Source of the DNA: Pseudogymnoascus destructans
Lineage: Eukaryota; Ascomycota; Leotiomycetes; Thelebolales; Thelebolaceae
DNA length: 64,000 nucleotides
Direction: 5' to 3'
Assembly: GCF_001641265.1 (NCBI RefSeq)
Contig: NW_020167530.1
Coordinates: 372,001 to 436,000 of the forward strand
Shown: piece by piece, positions 43,591-55,730 of the stretch
How positions within the stretch are numbered: position 1 is the first letter of the stretch
How the letters are laid out: every line of letters starts with the position of its first letter
Translations under genes and position numbers: made by a program
Notes under the pieces: generated by a model
What the model was told of the DNA's origin: nothing
Databases searched by the model: none
Seen by the model: only the letters and a program-made list of their open reading frames with translations

Positions 43591-43990
43591 TTGTGTATTA
43601 TTTATATACTAACTATCAAAGATTTTAAAGTGTCAGTGACCTGAAAAGCCGAGTTTGCCTAAACGAGTTTATGGTGTGTGGATAGTTAATATGATAACTA
43701 AAACCTTTGGGTAATTGAGCGCCACTATTTTAGTTACAATTTCTATAAACACTAGCTATTGCACATAGCCCCCCTTTTAACTTTCGGTAGACACTAAGAT
43801 AAACTATAAATACTATAACTATGAGTAATATTCACGAAGGCTAATGACTTAGTCTCTCATGATATCTATTTCAGACAGGGCAACCCCCGTCATCAAAGGG
43901 GTGTTTTTTACCACCCCGCTGCAGCGTTTGCCTATATTTTCCCACCATCTCAAAACCTCCTTTACTACCAAAAACCAACAATTTCTCACC
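43591..43990. other. AT-rich spacer, no gene
   Basis: Nothing recognisable; possibly further degraded repeat DNA and the promoter of the F-box gene. Confidence 0.35.
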
Positions 43991-45259
43991 ATGGCGGACA
44001 GGCGCAGCGATCGCAGGCGCCATAAAATGATTCCTCGTTCGACAAAAGCAGAACGCGTATACTGGTTGTCTCTGCCGGCGGAGGTTCGGCTTATGATTTT
44101 AGACATTTTCACACGTCAAAAGAGTCCTGGATGGGCTTCCTGTGCAGCCGTTTGCAAGGAATGGCAGTTCTTTATAGAGAAAAGAAACTTTCATCGGCTG
44201 AAGCTACAAGGGTCCTGCCTTGATGAATTCAACCGCATGGTCATTCGCCAGAGAGATCTAGTTCACCATATCCAGCTTGATATCAAGCTGCCAGAGTACT
44301 CATACCAAAGCTGTGAGAAGGCGGAGACGCATTTATGGGAATCTCGCAAATGCTCCATCATCAGAGATGCAATCCGGACGCTGTTCTCGATTCTAGGCAC
44401 TTGGGATCCAGCGAGTGACCTGACGTTGGAGCTTAAAGCACATTCTCCTAGCGACTCTAAACACTGGTTCAAAAACCATGGTTTCGCCCCTAATGACGAT
44501 GGCGCCGGAGCCGCAAGTTCAAGGCAAGATGGCTATGGTGGCGAGACTAGCTCGGCTGGGTTAATGGCCGGCGGGTTAAGAGCCCTCCATGGCTGACCAT
44601 ATTCCGGCTCTTTCAAACGAGGCCCTTAGGCTTCCAAGAAACACTTCCTGAAGTTAACGCAGTCACATGCCTTATCATACCTCGACAATTTCGTCGTTGG
44701 CTTCACCCCCTAGACGTGTGGCTTATATTGAGCAGCCTTTGGCGATTAGAACGCCTGGTATATGAGCCATTGCGATCACCATGGAAAAGCAGGCAAGCTG
44801 TATCCGACGACGGTGAGTGCCTATATCGTAATTTCCGACCCCAATGATTCCCATCCTATCTCTCATTCGTTCGAGCCACTAACACAATCGGTTATAGACA
44901 CCCTCTTCTTAGCCCAACTACTCCTCTCTAAAGCCCACAACCCTCCCAAGAGCCTATCCGTGTTTGAAGATTTCAACGCCGAATTCGCCGCTGCATTCAT
45001 CTACCGCCTCCGTAGAGACTGTGCGAGTATTACATGGCGCGGGACATGGAGTTTGGAGATTAGCCCTGAGGTGATAGAGGCATGGCGGTCTGTGGCATCG
45101 GAACTGCACTCGGTGCAACTGCGGGTAGAGAAACAGCAGGTCCACGAGGAGATCGGGTCGCATGGGGATGCTATACATTACCTAGACCTACCATGTCGAG
45201 TAGTTGAGTCGGCGTCTCTGTGGCAGATACGGAGGGAGAATGCGGAGGGCATGGTATGA
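43991..45259 (+). pseudogene. F-box protein gene with a frameshift
   Basis: The first part (43991 to about 44545) encodes an N-terminal F-box: LPAEVRLMILDIFTRQKSPG, then CAAVCKEWQFFIEKRNFHRL. The family continuation LDEFNRMVIRQRDLVHHIQL and HSPSDSKHWFKNHGF follows. The expected continuation (GWVNGRRVKSPPWLTIFRLF, then LPEVNAVTCLIIPRQFRRWL) is in another frame from about 44555 to 44812. A proper intron (GTGAGT 44813, CACTAAC, TATAG 44897) then joins to DTLFLAQLLLSK and FEDFNAEFAAAFIYR, ending at 45259. No intron explains the first frame change, so one indel or an assembly error is likely. F-box proteins act as substrate adaptors of SCF ubiquitin ligases. Confidence 0.65.
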
Positions 45260-45429
45260 GTGGAGGAGGGAGATTCGGCGATGAGAAAGAAATGGGTATT
45301 AGGTACTGCTATGCCGGTTTTCTCTCTCTATGTAGGGAGTTTAAATTGTTAGGGTCGAGGTCAGGCACCACATATCCACACATTCACCGACAAACAGATG
45401 CGAATAAATAAAAACGTCATATATAAACC

Positions 45430-45731
45430 CCAAAAGTCCAAAATTACACCTAAACCCTTATTCTACCCCCCTAAATCTCCCCCCCTAAATCTCCCCCCCA
45501 AAATCTACCCCCATAAATCTACACCCCCTAAATCTATCCCCCTCATTATCCCATTACCATCCCATTACCACACCCCCTTAACCCCCTAAATCTATCCCCC
45601 TCATTATCCCATTACCATCCCATCACCACACCCCCTTAACCCCATCAACCTCGACCTCCCTACACCCCCCTCCTCACAAACCAACACCCTCTCCCCCGCC
45701 CCCGTGGCCAACTCCCCAACCCCCCCATTCC
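45430..45731. repeat. C-rich spacer with duplicated 58-bp unit
   Basis: CCCTAAATCTATCCCCCTCA units are repeated. A segment of about 58 bp starting near 45527 is duplicated at about 45585 with one difference. No gene lies between the F-box relic and the DUF255 stop. Confidence 0.8.
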
Positions 45732-48661
45732 TCACCCCAATCCACCCCCCATACCCCCCCCAACAAAGCTCACCGTTTCAATCCCGCCCTTCGCCCTTGG
45801 CCGCGGCCACGGCGGCAGTTTCGTCCCAGTTTTAGAGGACGGGTGTGGCGTCTCGCCGGCTTCGACGAGGCCGCCGCTAGGGGTGGTGTCGAGGGCGATG
45901 GGGTGGAAGGGTTGTTTGTCTGTTGGTGGGATGGTCGTGCGGAGGGGAGAGGCTGTGGGAGCTGTGGTCGCGGAAGCGTTCGTGGAGGCGTCCATCACAG
46001 CATCCGCTACAGCGGTCGTGACACCGGTCGTGACACCGGTCGTGGAAGCATCCGCACCAGCGACGACGGCAGCGGGAATAGTAGCTGTCTCAGCACCAAC
46101 CGCCTCAGGAACAGGAACCCCGGTACCAACCGCAGGAACATCAACCCCCGTACCATCCACCGCAGTCACAGCCGCCTCGTCCGCAGTCGCAGCAGCAGCA
46201 GCACCATCACCCGGTACCCTCACACCCTCCACAAGCGGCTCCTTAGCACCCACCCTCACAACCCCCCTAACCCCCGTCAGCCCCGCCACAACACTAGGCA
46301 TAAAACTGCCAAACAACCACGGATACTGCATGATCTCCGCCTCGAAGGCCCCCACCGTCTCCTTAGCGAGGGCCTCGTACTTATCGTCCCCCAGCAGGCT
46401 GGCGAGCCGGAACAGGTTGGAGGCTGAGACACCGTTGGTGGAGGGCTCGGAGGCGTCCATGCCGTCTTTGAGGCGGAGGATGGTGTGTGGAGCCGCAGCG
46501 GCGGTGGCGAAGAAGCCCGAGGCGGTGGGGTCGAGGAAGTGTGAGTTTTGGGTTGCTGGGGGGGGGAGTTAGCTTGGGTTCAAACGGCGACGAGAAGGGG
46601 GAGAATGGGGAGAATGGGGAGAATGGGCAGAATGGGGGGGAGAAAGCGAGAAAAGAGACAAAAAGGGAAAAAGAAGAAATATCACCCACCCTGCAGCTCA
46701 TCAGCCCACCTCACCCACTCATCCGCAAACGTCGCCTCGTAGAGCTCCAGCAGCCCCTCCACCAAAAACGCATAATCATCCGCAAACCCCGCCGTCTCCC
46801 CCGGGCCCCCACGCCACACCCTCCTCAGTGTCTTGGCGTCCTCATCATACATCTCCCTCCTCATGAACCTGGCCGCCCTAATCGCAGCATCCAGACACCT
46901 CTCCGACATCTGCGCATCCACCTCCCTCAGCGACGCACCCGTGCGCGCCAGCGCTCCAATCGCTATCCCGTTCCAGGCGCAGACAATCTTATCATCGAGG
47001 TTCGGGACGACGCGCTCGGCTTCGCGGTGGGCGAGGAGGGTGCGTTTAGCGGATTTGATAGTCTCGACGACCTCGGACTCGGCGATCCCGAATTGCGACG
47101 CGAGTTGGGAGGGGGTAGAGGCGATGCGGAGGACGTTCTGGTTGATGAACTCGTCGTGGACGTCGTGGGACGGCGCGACGTTGCCGTCGGGGTTGACGCC
47201 GAAGAAGGCCGCGACGATGTCGTATGCGCCGGCGGGGAGGAGGGTTTCCAGCTCCCGCGCGGTCCAGACGTAGTACGCCCCCTCGCGCGTCTCCTTGTCA
47301 CCCTTGCGATAAAACGAATCCGCGTCCTGGGAGGAGTAGAAACCACCCCCCGGTGCCGCGATGGGGGGGGAAAGGAGGTAGGCCGCGAGGTCGTATACGA
47401 CGCCCAGCAGCTCCGGATCTGGTTTCGGTAGCCCGAGAAAGGCGTCGAGGTACAGGCTGAGGAGCTGCGCGTTGTCGTAGAGCATCTTCTCAAAGTGCGG
47501 AAGCGACCAGTCGGCTGTGACGCTGTAGCGCGAGAAGCCGTGGCCGATGTGGTCGTGGATCCCGCCCCGCGCCATGGCGCGCAGGGTGGAGAGGGCCATG
47601 AATTGTGCGGATTTGACTTCCTCGGCGCCCACGACATCGAGGACCGGTTGCGGGAAGTGGGGGAGGCGGAGGAGGAAGGCGAGTTTGCTGGGGGTGGGAA
47701 ACTTGGGGGCGGCGCTGAAGCCGGAGTTGGTGGTGTCGAAGGTTGAGACGAGGTGCTGGTAGGCCTCGTCGATGATATCGAGATCTAATCCCCCCGCTGG
47801 TGGCTCGGCACCCGTTTTGGGAGCGCCGCCGAGCGTGCCTTCTGCGGCGAAGACTTTGAGCTGCTGCAGGATCTGCGCGGAATCAAGACGGCATCTCGAC
47901 TCCTGCTCGCGCCACGCCTGGGACAGCTTGCCGAGGATACGGAGGAAATCAACGTGGTCCTCGAGCTCGAGCTGCGGGGTGTTGGAGTGCGGGCCGTGCC
48001 AGTACGTGCCTCCAAACACCGGCTCGAGAGTCGGCGTCACGAAGACGTTGAGCGGCCAGCCGCCGGACCCGGTGGTGGCCTGCACAAAGTTCATGTAGAT
48101 GCGGTCGATGTCCGGGCGCTCCTCGCGGTCGATCTTGATGGGGATGAAGTCCTTGTTGAGGATGGCGGCGACCTCGTCGTTCTCGAAGGATTCTTTCTCC
48201 ATTACGTGGCACCCTGGGTTGTGTTAGCTGGGTCTCTGTCGGATGGCGACGGGGGATGGAGAGGCTGGGGTTGAAAAGGGGGGGGGGGTCAGGGAACGTA
48301 CAATGGCAAGCGCTATACCCAATACTAATAAACAGCAATTTATTCTCCCTCTTCGCCAACTTAATCGCCTCATCCCCAAAAAGCTGCCACGCGACGGGAT
48401 TATTCATATGCCCACGCACCTATCCACCAGTCAGTCAGCAGCAGTCCCGCCCCCATCCTCCACCTCCACAGCACAACTCACATAAGGACTCCTACTCTCC
48501 GCGGCCCTATTCCTCAGCGCCGCAACAGCCGGGACATCCTCCTCCTTCGCCGCCCCAGCATCAGCAGCCTGCTGCGCTCCCACGCCCCTCTCCTCCCTGG
48601 CCTTGAACCCCAGCTTCTCCGCTGCCTCCCCTAGCATCGACTTCCCCTCCGCGCCGACCAT
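45732..48661 (-). CDS. DUF255 thioredoxin-fold protein, SPATA20/YyaL-like
   Basis: Exons 48661-48482, 48419-48302, 48213-46690 and 46555-45732 give 881 residues in consistent phases. A thioredoxin-like DUF255 domain lies at residues 50-180: NRAAESRSPYVRGHMNNPVA, ENKLLFISIGYSACHWCHVM with the CHWC pair, KIDREERPDIDRIYMNF and GGWPLNVF. A six-hairpin glycosidase-like alpha-barrel follows (GGIHDHIGHGFSRYSVTADW, HFEKMLYDNAQLLSLYL, GFYSSQDADSF). The last 200 residues contain a Val/Ala/Thr/Asp-rich low-complexity insert before a Gly-rich end. Related proteins are widespread, but the reaction is not established. The fourth exon starts just after a G/A-rich repeat in the intron (46575-46650). Confidence 0.9.
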
Positions 48662-49946
48662 GACGACAACGACAACTGGAGGCTAGACGTCTCTTCGCTT
48701 CTCTAACACGTAGCAAGCTCTGGTCCAGAGCGATAAGGGTAGTAGTTCGTCGTTGAGGGTACCGCAGCGGTCTTGTTTTTATGTACTGCGGGAAGGGCGG
48801 GCGGTGGTTTTTCTATGCGTGTCCGCGCTTTAATGGATCGAACCGGGGTAGCTCTTCGGTCGCAGCGCCACCTTCGCTCGCTCGCTCGTCGTTCCCCGCC
48901 GTCCGTGCGGGCGGAGGAGGGGTTGCGGACTCGATTTGGCATGGCGTCATTACGCAGGTGCGGCGCGGTGATTATGTAATGGGAATCGTGGAAGTCATCA
49001 CATTGGAAGTGTAAGGGCAATCGAGAAATCAACGCCAATGCTAAATAAGTCTACTTAGTTAGTAGTCATCGTGGTTAGCTAATGGTGAAGATAATTGATG
49101 CTCACAATAGAGTCTCATTCACGCTAGCGATTGCGATGATTGGTTAAAGAATACTAGCATCAGCATCGGCCTCGCGTTTTGTTAGCAACCGCGATGGATC
49201 GTGGAGAAAGGCCTGCGTTCCGGATCAAGACAACCTCACACCACCATGCTACAGCTTCTCTAGTGTCATAGAATATGTTCAATCACCATCAATCACAACA
49301 CCCCAGAAACCCACAGTCAAAAAAGGTAGCAAGCAGACTTTTACATATTCATTCCCTCATCCCTAACCCATCCCCATCTCATCATCGACCCCCAGTCCCA
49401 AAAGAACAAGAGTCGATTATAGATGGAAAAACTTAAGCCCAGGACCACAGCCCTCACCCAAAGCCATCGTCGGACAAACACGCAGTAAAAAAACAAGTTA
49501 CTGTACAAGAAGCGAATGATAAAAAGGGTTTCTATGCCAGGCGCTCAGGCCGTCCCTGTACCAGAATTTGTCATGGGTGGTACAGGCCGTCAATGGCCGA
49601 AAAGAATGGTCCAGAATTGAAGATACAAAAAGTCTCAAAAAAAAGGCTTTAAGACGCGCCGCCCTGGGCGTTGTCACTCCAAACCACCAAGCCACACCTA
49701 TGCAAGATTTCTTTCCAAATGCTGGGGCGCGGCAATGAAGCTGGGATCGATACCCGATCAACCCCCGGCGCACTGCCGACCCGGTGAAAACAATGAAGAA
49801 TCAAGTTGCGTAGCACGCTCGCGGGGCATGCTGAAGCAGCGAAGAGCGAAAAAGGGGGGTGTAAAAATGTGTTTATATCCGACGAGACTCTGTGCGTACT
49901 GCGTCTCTCGGGGAAAAGAAGGGGAAGTGTGCGCAAAAGGGGGCGT
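48662..49946. other. Intergenic spacer, no gene
   Basis: Promoter of the DUF255 gene on the left and 3' flank of the CAP gene on the right. No supported ORF or RNA gene. Confidence 0.4.
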
Positions 49947-51131
49947 TTAGTTGGCGACGACCGCGGATTGGCCGAGGGGCTTGAGGACGTTGGCTGCGTA
50001 CTGGCCATCGACGTTTCCTTGAGGGTAGTTAGTAAAGTGGTTCACTTGTTAGGGAGGGTTAAAAAAGGGGGACGTACCAGGGCTGCCATAGTTGCAGACG
50101 GTGTACCATCCCGAGAACGCCGGGGAGAACATCGCGCTGCCCTTCTCGCAGAACTGCGTCGCGCACCCGACGCTCGCGGTGCTCTTCCAGATGATCTGGC
50201 TGAAGTGGCCCCAGCCGGAGAAGTTGGACATGTCCGGGACGTTCCGGCCGTACATGGAGGGGTCGAAGAGCGGGAGCTCGCTGTTGTACCACTGGTTGGA
50301 GATGGCGACACCCGAGATGGCGGCGGGGTCGCGGGCCTTCTCGTTGCCCGTGCTGCCGGACTTGGCGATATTCTGCCCGTAGCCGCCGCCGCCCTTGCGG
50401 ATGTCGTGCTTGAAGACGCACGTCCTGGCGACATCGGCGGCGTAGCCAGCGAGGGTGTCGTCGTAGGTCAGGGCGGGGGCGGAGTGGTTGGTGCGGTGGA
50501 CGTTGTGGTGGAAGAGGACGGCGCTCTTGTAGTCGCTGCCGGCGGGGGGTGCCGCCTGGGCTGGGGTGGTCACGGCGGGGGTCGTGTCAACGACGGCGGC
50601 TGGCTGGGGAGTCGGTGTCTCGACGATTGGCTCTGGAGTCGGTGTCTCGACGATTGGCTCTGGAGTCGGTGTCTCGACGATTGGCTCTGGAGTCGGGGTC
50701 TCGAAGATTGGCTGGGGAGTCGGGGCTGGGATTGGGATTGGCTCCGGGGTGGTGCTCTCGACGAACACGCCATGGGTGACCACCGGTGCGACGTGGGCGG
50801 CGATAGTTGGGGTCACAATAGGCGGGGTCGAGGTTGCGGGTGGGACGACGCTGGATCTGGTCTTGGTCTAATCGGGGTGTAAGCGTGCCGATCGTTCAAG
50901 ATGAGGATCGCCGATTGGCGGCCAAATCGCGAGTCAAAGGCACAACTGATCACCCCCGAATGCCAAATATTGAGATGGGGGATGTGAAGGAGCACTTACG
51001 GTAGCGAGGCCTTCAGTAACGAAGACGGTCACGTAGTCGATAACGACGTCGGTGACACATGCGCGCTTCTGGACGGGAGCGGCAAGGGCGAGGGCGGACA
51101 ACCCGGCGAGGACGATAGCTGAAGAGCGCAT
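49947..51131 (-). CDS. Secreted CAP/SCP (PR-1-like, Pry-type) protein
   Basis: Exons 51131-51000, 50867-50078 and 50017-49947 give 330 residues. The signal peptide MRSSAIVLAGLSALALAAP is followed by a Lys-Arg site (VQKRAC) that could be Kex2-cleaved. A linker has tandem TPTPEPIVE repeats (nt about 50610-50710). The CAP domain then includes HHNVHRTNHSAPALTYDD, ARTCVFKHDIR, YGQNIAKSG, NFSGWGHFSQIIWKSTASVG and WYTVCNYGSPG, ending NVDGQYAANVLKPLG. His and Glu/Ser cavity residues and the C-terminal CAP signatures are present. Pry proteins bind sterols and fatty acids outside the cell. The exon 2 to 3 junction falls at G|GN in the last CAP motif. Confidence 0.9.
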
Positions 51132-52183
51132 GTTGATTCTTGGTGAAGTATCGTGGGTATGCGTAAAGTGTTGACGTGTGTGCTTGATCCCAGATCAGCG
51201 CTTGCTAAAGCTATGAAAGCAATGTGTTCTTGTTGGTGATAAGCTATTGAGCGAGCAGTTTTTGTGAATTTTCGATCGACTTGCGATTTTCCGGTTGACT
51301 GAACTGGCAGTGCAAGTGATTGTTATCTTGTCGTGGGGGGGAAGAGTCGCGATCGAGAATTTTTTGAGTGTTGTGGTGCTGCTGGAGTCGATCCGAGCGG
51401 GTGATTGATCGTGGAGATCTGAGAAAGTCCGGCGACGCGGGTAATGCAAAGGAGTGTTATAGAAAAGGAGAGTGAATCTTCTTGACCGAAGCAGGAAGTT
51501 GTAGAACAAGGAGTGGACGTTGAGTAACCCAACGAGTCAAGAGATGGTGGTGAAAGAGGGAAGAGGCGAGGAGAAGAGGAAGTTAAGAGGAAGAGTGGTT
51601 GTTTTTGTGGTGTGCGGTGGTGGTAGGTGGGTGTTTTGGGGGGGTGCGTGACGCACGGGAGGGAGATTGGGAGATTGGGGAGATTGGGAGTTTGGGTGTA
51701 TGCGGGCGTTTGCCAGTGGAGAAGCGGAAACCAGCAGGGAATGTTTGTGGGGTGGAAGTGAGAAGAAAAGGTGAGAGGTGACTGGGGATTGGACAAGGGG
51801 ATGATGGGCGAGGTTCTGAAACGACGATAATTTGGAGGGGTGGCGGGATGGCGGGATGGCGGGATGGCGGATGAAGGATGGCGGGGTGGCGGATGAAGGA
51901 TGGCGGCGGGATGAAGGATGGCGGGATGAAGGATGGCGGGATGAAGTATGGCGGGATGAAGTATGGCGGGATGGAGGGTATCGTACCTTGCGTTATCCTT
52001 TATACTCTTGGAAGCGTAAAGGAAGGAAGCAGGTCGCTGTCGCTGTCGCTGTCGATGTCGATGTCAGTGTCGATGGCATCGACATCGATAGCGACCAGTT
52101 CCGTCGCTGGTGGCTGGAAGGACCCTTGATCGATGCAGATCAATGCCCATCTGGACGCGTCGTCGTCGGCGTCGTTTCGTCGG
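51132..52183. promoter_or_regulatory. Upstream region of the CAP gene with short repeats
   Basis: T-rich on the coding strand near 51200-51500, as expected for a leader or promoter. At 51835-51975 lies a GATGGCGGGATGAAG-type degenerate repeat. No further gene. Confidence 0.45.
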
Positions 52184-52256
52184 CGTCGATCCGTCAGCGG
52201 TTAGGTAACCGCTGACGGATCGACGGTGTCTTCTCTCTAGGTACGGAGAGAGAAGA
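52184..52256. repeat. Two adjacent perfect hairpins
   Basis: 52184-52225 is a perfect 20-bp inverted repeat (CGTCGATCCGTCAGCGGTTA, spacer GG). Three bases later 52229-52256 is a perfect 10-bp inverted repeat (TCTTCTCTCT, loop AGGTACGG). No gene adjoins them. Confidence 0.92.
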
Positions 52257-52559
52257 GACCCCTCTACAACTCCGTATGCACAGCATGCACAGCTGTGATG
52301 CACAGTTGTGGGGTTATGGGGTTGTGGGGTTGTTGTCGTTGTCGTTCCGTCTCCCAGCCAGCACTGGGCCAGGTGAGTGTGGAGATTCCAATGAATCAAT
52401 GTTTCACTGCCGTCGACGACGCAAACAGGGCGACAAACAAAAGGTTTCAGTATTCGTACGTAAGTAACCGTCATTGCATCCCAGCTGTGTTTCTGCATCC
52501 CTCAGCATATCCTTCAGCATACCTCATATCCTTCAGCATACCTCATATCCCTCACCAGA

Positions 52560-52850
52560 CTCACCACACGTCTGTTTCCTCATACTCACCAGACTCACCA
52601 GACTCACCAGACTCACCAGACTCACCAGAGCAACACCCTCCCAAATCTCCCAAATCTCCCCATCTCCTTATCTCCCCATCTCCCCATCGATCACCCTCCC
52701 AAACCCCCCAAATCTCCCAAATCTCCCCATCGATCACCCCCAAACCCCCCAAATCTCCCATATCTCCCCATCTCCCCATCGATCACCCTCCCAAATCTCC
52801 CAAATCTCCCCTTCTCCCCATCGATCACCCTCCCAGACCCCCATAGGGTG
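52560..52850. repeat. CCAGACTCA 10-mers and CCCATCGATCACC repeats
   Basis: Five tandem TCACCAGAC units (52575-52627) are followed by a C-rich degenerate repeat with CCCATCGATCACCC recurring four times. Confidence 0.9.
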
Positions 52851-54116
52851 CCGAGCAAATGTTTTATGGGGCCGATGTGGACAGCAGAATAGGTCGCTAA
52901 AGAAGTCCATAATGCAGCACTATAATAGGTCTCTCAAGCGAGCTCAATGACCACCAAATTTTACCTGTAATAAGTATTAGACTCTTACAACATGATTATG
53001 TTGTTAGTTTTACAGGTAAACCCGTTTTGCATAATAGCTATTAAGAATTGTTGTCATTTCCTCCCATCTACTTTATTCTAATATACAATGCTAGCAGGGC
53101 TAGGCTGTAGCGTGACTTAGCTAGTGGATAGTTGGATAGTTGGAAAAAGCCTAACTATCCAAACTATCCTAACTCTCCCTACTATCCCAAATATCTATAA
53201 GGCATGACACTACTATATAAGTAGATGGTATTCCCTTAGATAGGAGCTTTGTGCTCAACTGAATATAGTTTTTGTGTTTAATCCCCTGCCTCCTCTGTCA
53301 AGTCAACCTTACGTAAACCTCTATACATCCTATTAGATAGGAAGTAGCATCAAACAGCAGTAACGTAGTTCATAAGTGACCTGTCATCCTAAGTGACTCA
53401 TTATATTTTTCTTAGTATCGTACATTTGACTTTATATCTAAATAACTTTTTTAAACATGACACATTGGTACGAAGAAAGAAATATGATTCTTGCACCTTA
53501 AGTGCTTTAAACAAATCCACAATTACAACTCTATATGTGTTTTAATCAAAGTATCAACTATTAGCCCACAATTACAACTCTATACACGTTTTAATCAAAA
53601 GATCAACTATTAGCAAGAGTAATGCGAAGATCCTAACATGTATAATGTATGGTTTCAACTCGATAATTTTGATCCTTGTAATAAATAATAAAATCAGCTA
53701 AATGATGGCTTTCGTGCCTGTTAAGAATCAAAAGTCGATATACACCTTTTGTACGACTCTTTATATGTTGATCGAAAAGTTTAATCTAATCTAACCCTTG
53801 CTCATTTGTTGTCTAGCCATTTAACATAACAGCAATAATCCAATCTAGTAGCAAAGAAGTGTTTTTGTACCAAGACGAAAGGTGGTTTTTCCCTATAACA
53901 ATAATAAATGACAGTAGCGCATATCTATATGATCTAATGCCTTGAATTACTATAATCCATTCCCTATTACCTTGCTGTGTCGTACGAGGTCTGCTCTTTC
54001 ATTTAGCATTCGTTATCCTTTATATGCTACTATATTCGTCTCATAACCTTTAGCTACTTGACGTTAGTTGTTTTTAATCATTAAAGCGTTTTTACAGAAT
54101 TAATATTGAGAAGTTA
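52850..54116. other. AT-rich, probably RIP-degraded DNA
   Basis: Abrupt composition change to AT-rich from about 52.9 kb. A duplicated 50-bp tract (CCACAATTACAACTCTATA...TTTTAATCAAA) lies at 53517-53608. A small inverted repeat GGATAGTTGG.../CCAACTATCC lies at 53128-53170. No intact gene. Confidence 0.6.
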
Positions 54117-54735
54117 ATGTGCGCATATATTACACACATCTTAAAAGAAGATTTCTTCCCTACCTTTTATATAGCGGTTTGTACGATAATGATTAAATCA
54201 AACATTCAAGTAGGATTTTGCACTATAGGGCTTGTTCTGTACGATCCGAACTATGTGATTTCAAAGCTTGACGTTCGACTTTGTATGCTAACGCCTATGC
54301 CAACTCTACCTATGATCTAGGAACCTAAAACTCTACATAATGTACTTAAGACACAATCTTAATCAACATACCTTAAGGACCGGATTGTACAACATTAGAA
54401 TAGTTCGCCAACTTCACTTTTACAAAGCATTAATTAGGTTGCAAAAGGTGTAGCAAGTGCAATACACAAATTGACGTTATTGCAAGAAGAAAATGCTACA
54501 CGTCGCAAAGCAAATGACTTGCTTAGTCGATGTCGTTATACAAAGAAACATCAATTACAAGAAGGAGGAGCAATTACTGTCAAAGCTGTCTAAGACTTAG
54601 AGGCTTAAAGAGAGGCTCATATACAATTACAAGCTGATTTGCGAAAAAGTAGGGGTTGTACAAAGCAAACTAAGCTGCAAAAACATTGTTGTAGATGTTG
54701 TAGACAAACTAGTCATAACGTATGAACTTGTCTAA
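54117..54735 (+). pseudogene. RIP-degraded pogo/Fot1 transposase C-terminus with zinc-knuckle remnant
   Basis: Plus-strand frame: ITHILKEDFFPTFY, then MIKSNIQVGF, then VISKLDVRL, the block after the DDE core of Fot1-like transposases. The same frame continues past stops with NSSPTSLLQSIN, then HKLTLLQEENATRRKAND. It ends near 54720 with CCRCCRQTSHNV-stop-TC, a relic of a C-x2-C-x4-H-x4-C knuckle. Stops are mostly TAA or TAG where Gln is expected, as RIP produces. It is a different subfamily from the relics at 4 and 41 kb, which lack the knuckle. Confidence 0.75.
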
Positions 54736-55534
54736 ATATTTTATAATTTTGTACAATGCCAAGAAAAATATGACAGGTCGCTTGTGAACTACATTAGAGC
54801 TCTAGGACGTAGTCTAATTCTTACAACCAAAACTGATTTTACGAGTACTTTTATAGTAAATTAATCCTATCTGTTTCCATTTCTAGAAAGTAAAGGGTCT
54901 AAGGTGCACTAAGCTTAATTAGTTAGAATTCTTATAATAGACTTAAAAGTTAGGATTATATCTCATATACAAGAGGTTTAAGATAAGTAAGAGAGTAAAC
55001 CATCAATGATATTAGAAGCAAGGATTAATAGTAATGCATCTAAAGTCTCAACTCTTCTTCAGCCTAAGCTAAGTCTGTTCCCCCCCTTTTCAATGTGCTA
55101 GAGAAGTTGTTAGCACATAGCCAAGTACTAGAAACCATCATTTCCACCACCACTAGTCTAGTACTCCTAGATCTAGAACCCATTCTTCCTTAGGCCATCC
55201 ACAAACAGTCTAATCCTTGCCCCACTGCCAAGTTCTGTTAAGTAGGGATGGGGATCTAAGGTTTTCTAGTTCTCTGCCTCTATCTTCTTCTTTATATCCT
55301 TAGTGATTTCTCTTAGTAGTGAGACTTCCTAATTATGGCCGTAGATGTAAACCTATTTTATATTAGTATTATAAAGAAGCTAAGATAAATGATTTACTTT
55401 TCTCTCTTTTAAGAAGAGAAGCTGGACATAGAGCCTCTTCTCATTAGGAGAAGCCAAGTTCCTAACATTCCTCTCCTAATTACCACTTAATAAAACAACA
55501 GCACCCTTCTGCCTTATCCCCTTCACTCCTTTAA

Positions 55535-55696
55535 CACTACCTACACTAACAAAATGAAGGCAGCTAACTATGACCAACAGACCATTCAAATGTTAGTTAG
55601 TTACTAACATTTGAATGGTCTGTTGGTCATGTTACTAACATTTGAATGGTCTGTTGGTCATAGTTAGCTGCCTTCATTTTGTTAGTGTAGGTAGTG
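55535..55696. repeat. Long inverted repeat with about 60-bp perfect arms
   Basis: CACTACCTACACTAACAAAA onward (55535-55594) is the exact inverse of the segment ending at 55696. The loop carries an extra inverted copy of AACATTTGAATGGTCTGTTG. It may be the core of a foldback element. Confidence 0.9.
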
Positions 55697-55730
55697 ATAC
55701 AATATTAGCTGAAGCTACTCAAGCTGATGG

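Noticed and set aside
48820..48860. GGATCGAACCGGGG resembling a tRNA T-arm box B
   Set aside because: No matching acceptor, D-arm or anticodon arm could be placed around it on either strand.
36860..51131. Adjacent minus-strand genes (importin, DUF255, CAP) as a co-regulated cluster
   Set aside because: Functions are unrelated, spacers are long, and the nested transposon island and the plus-strand F-box relic intervene; no cluster logic.
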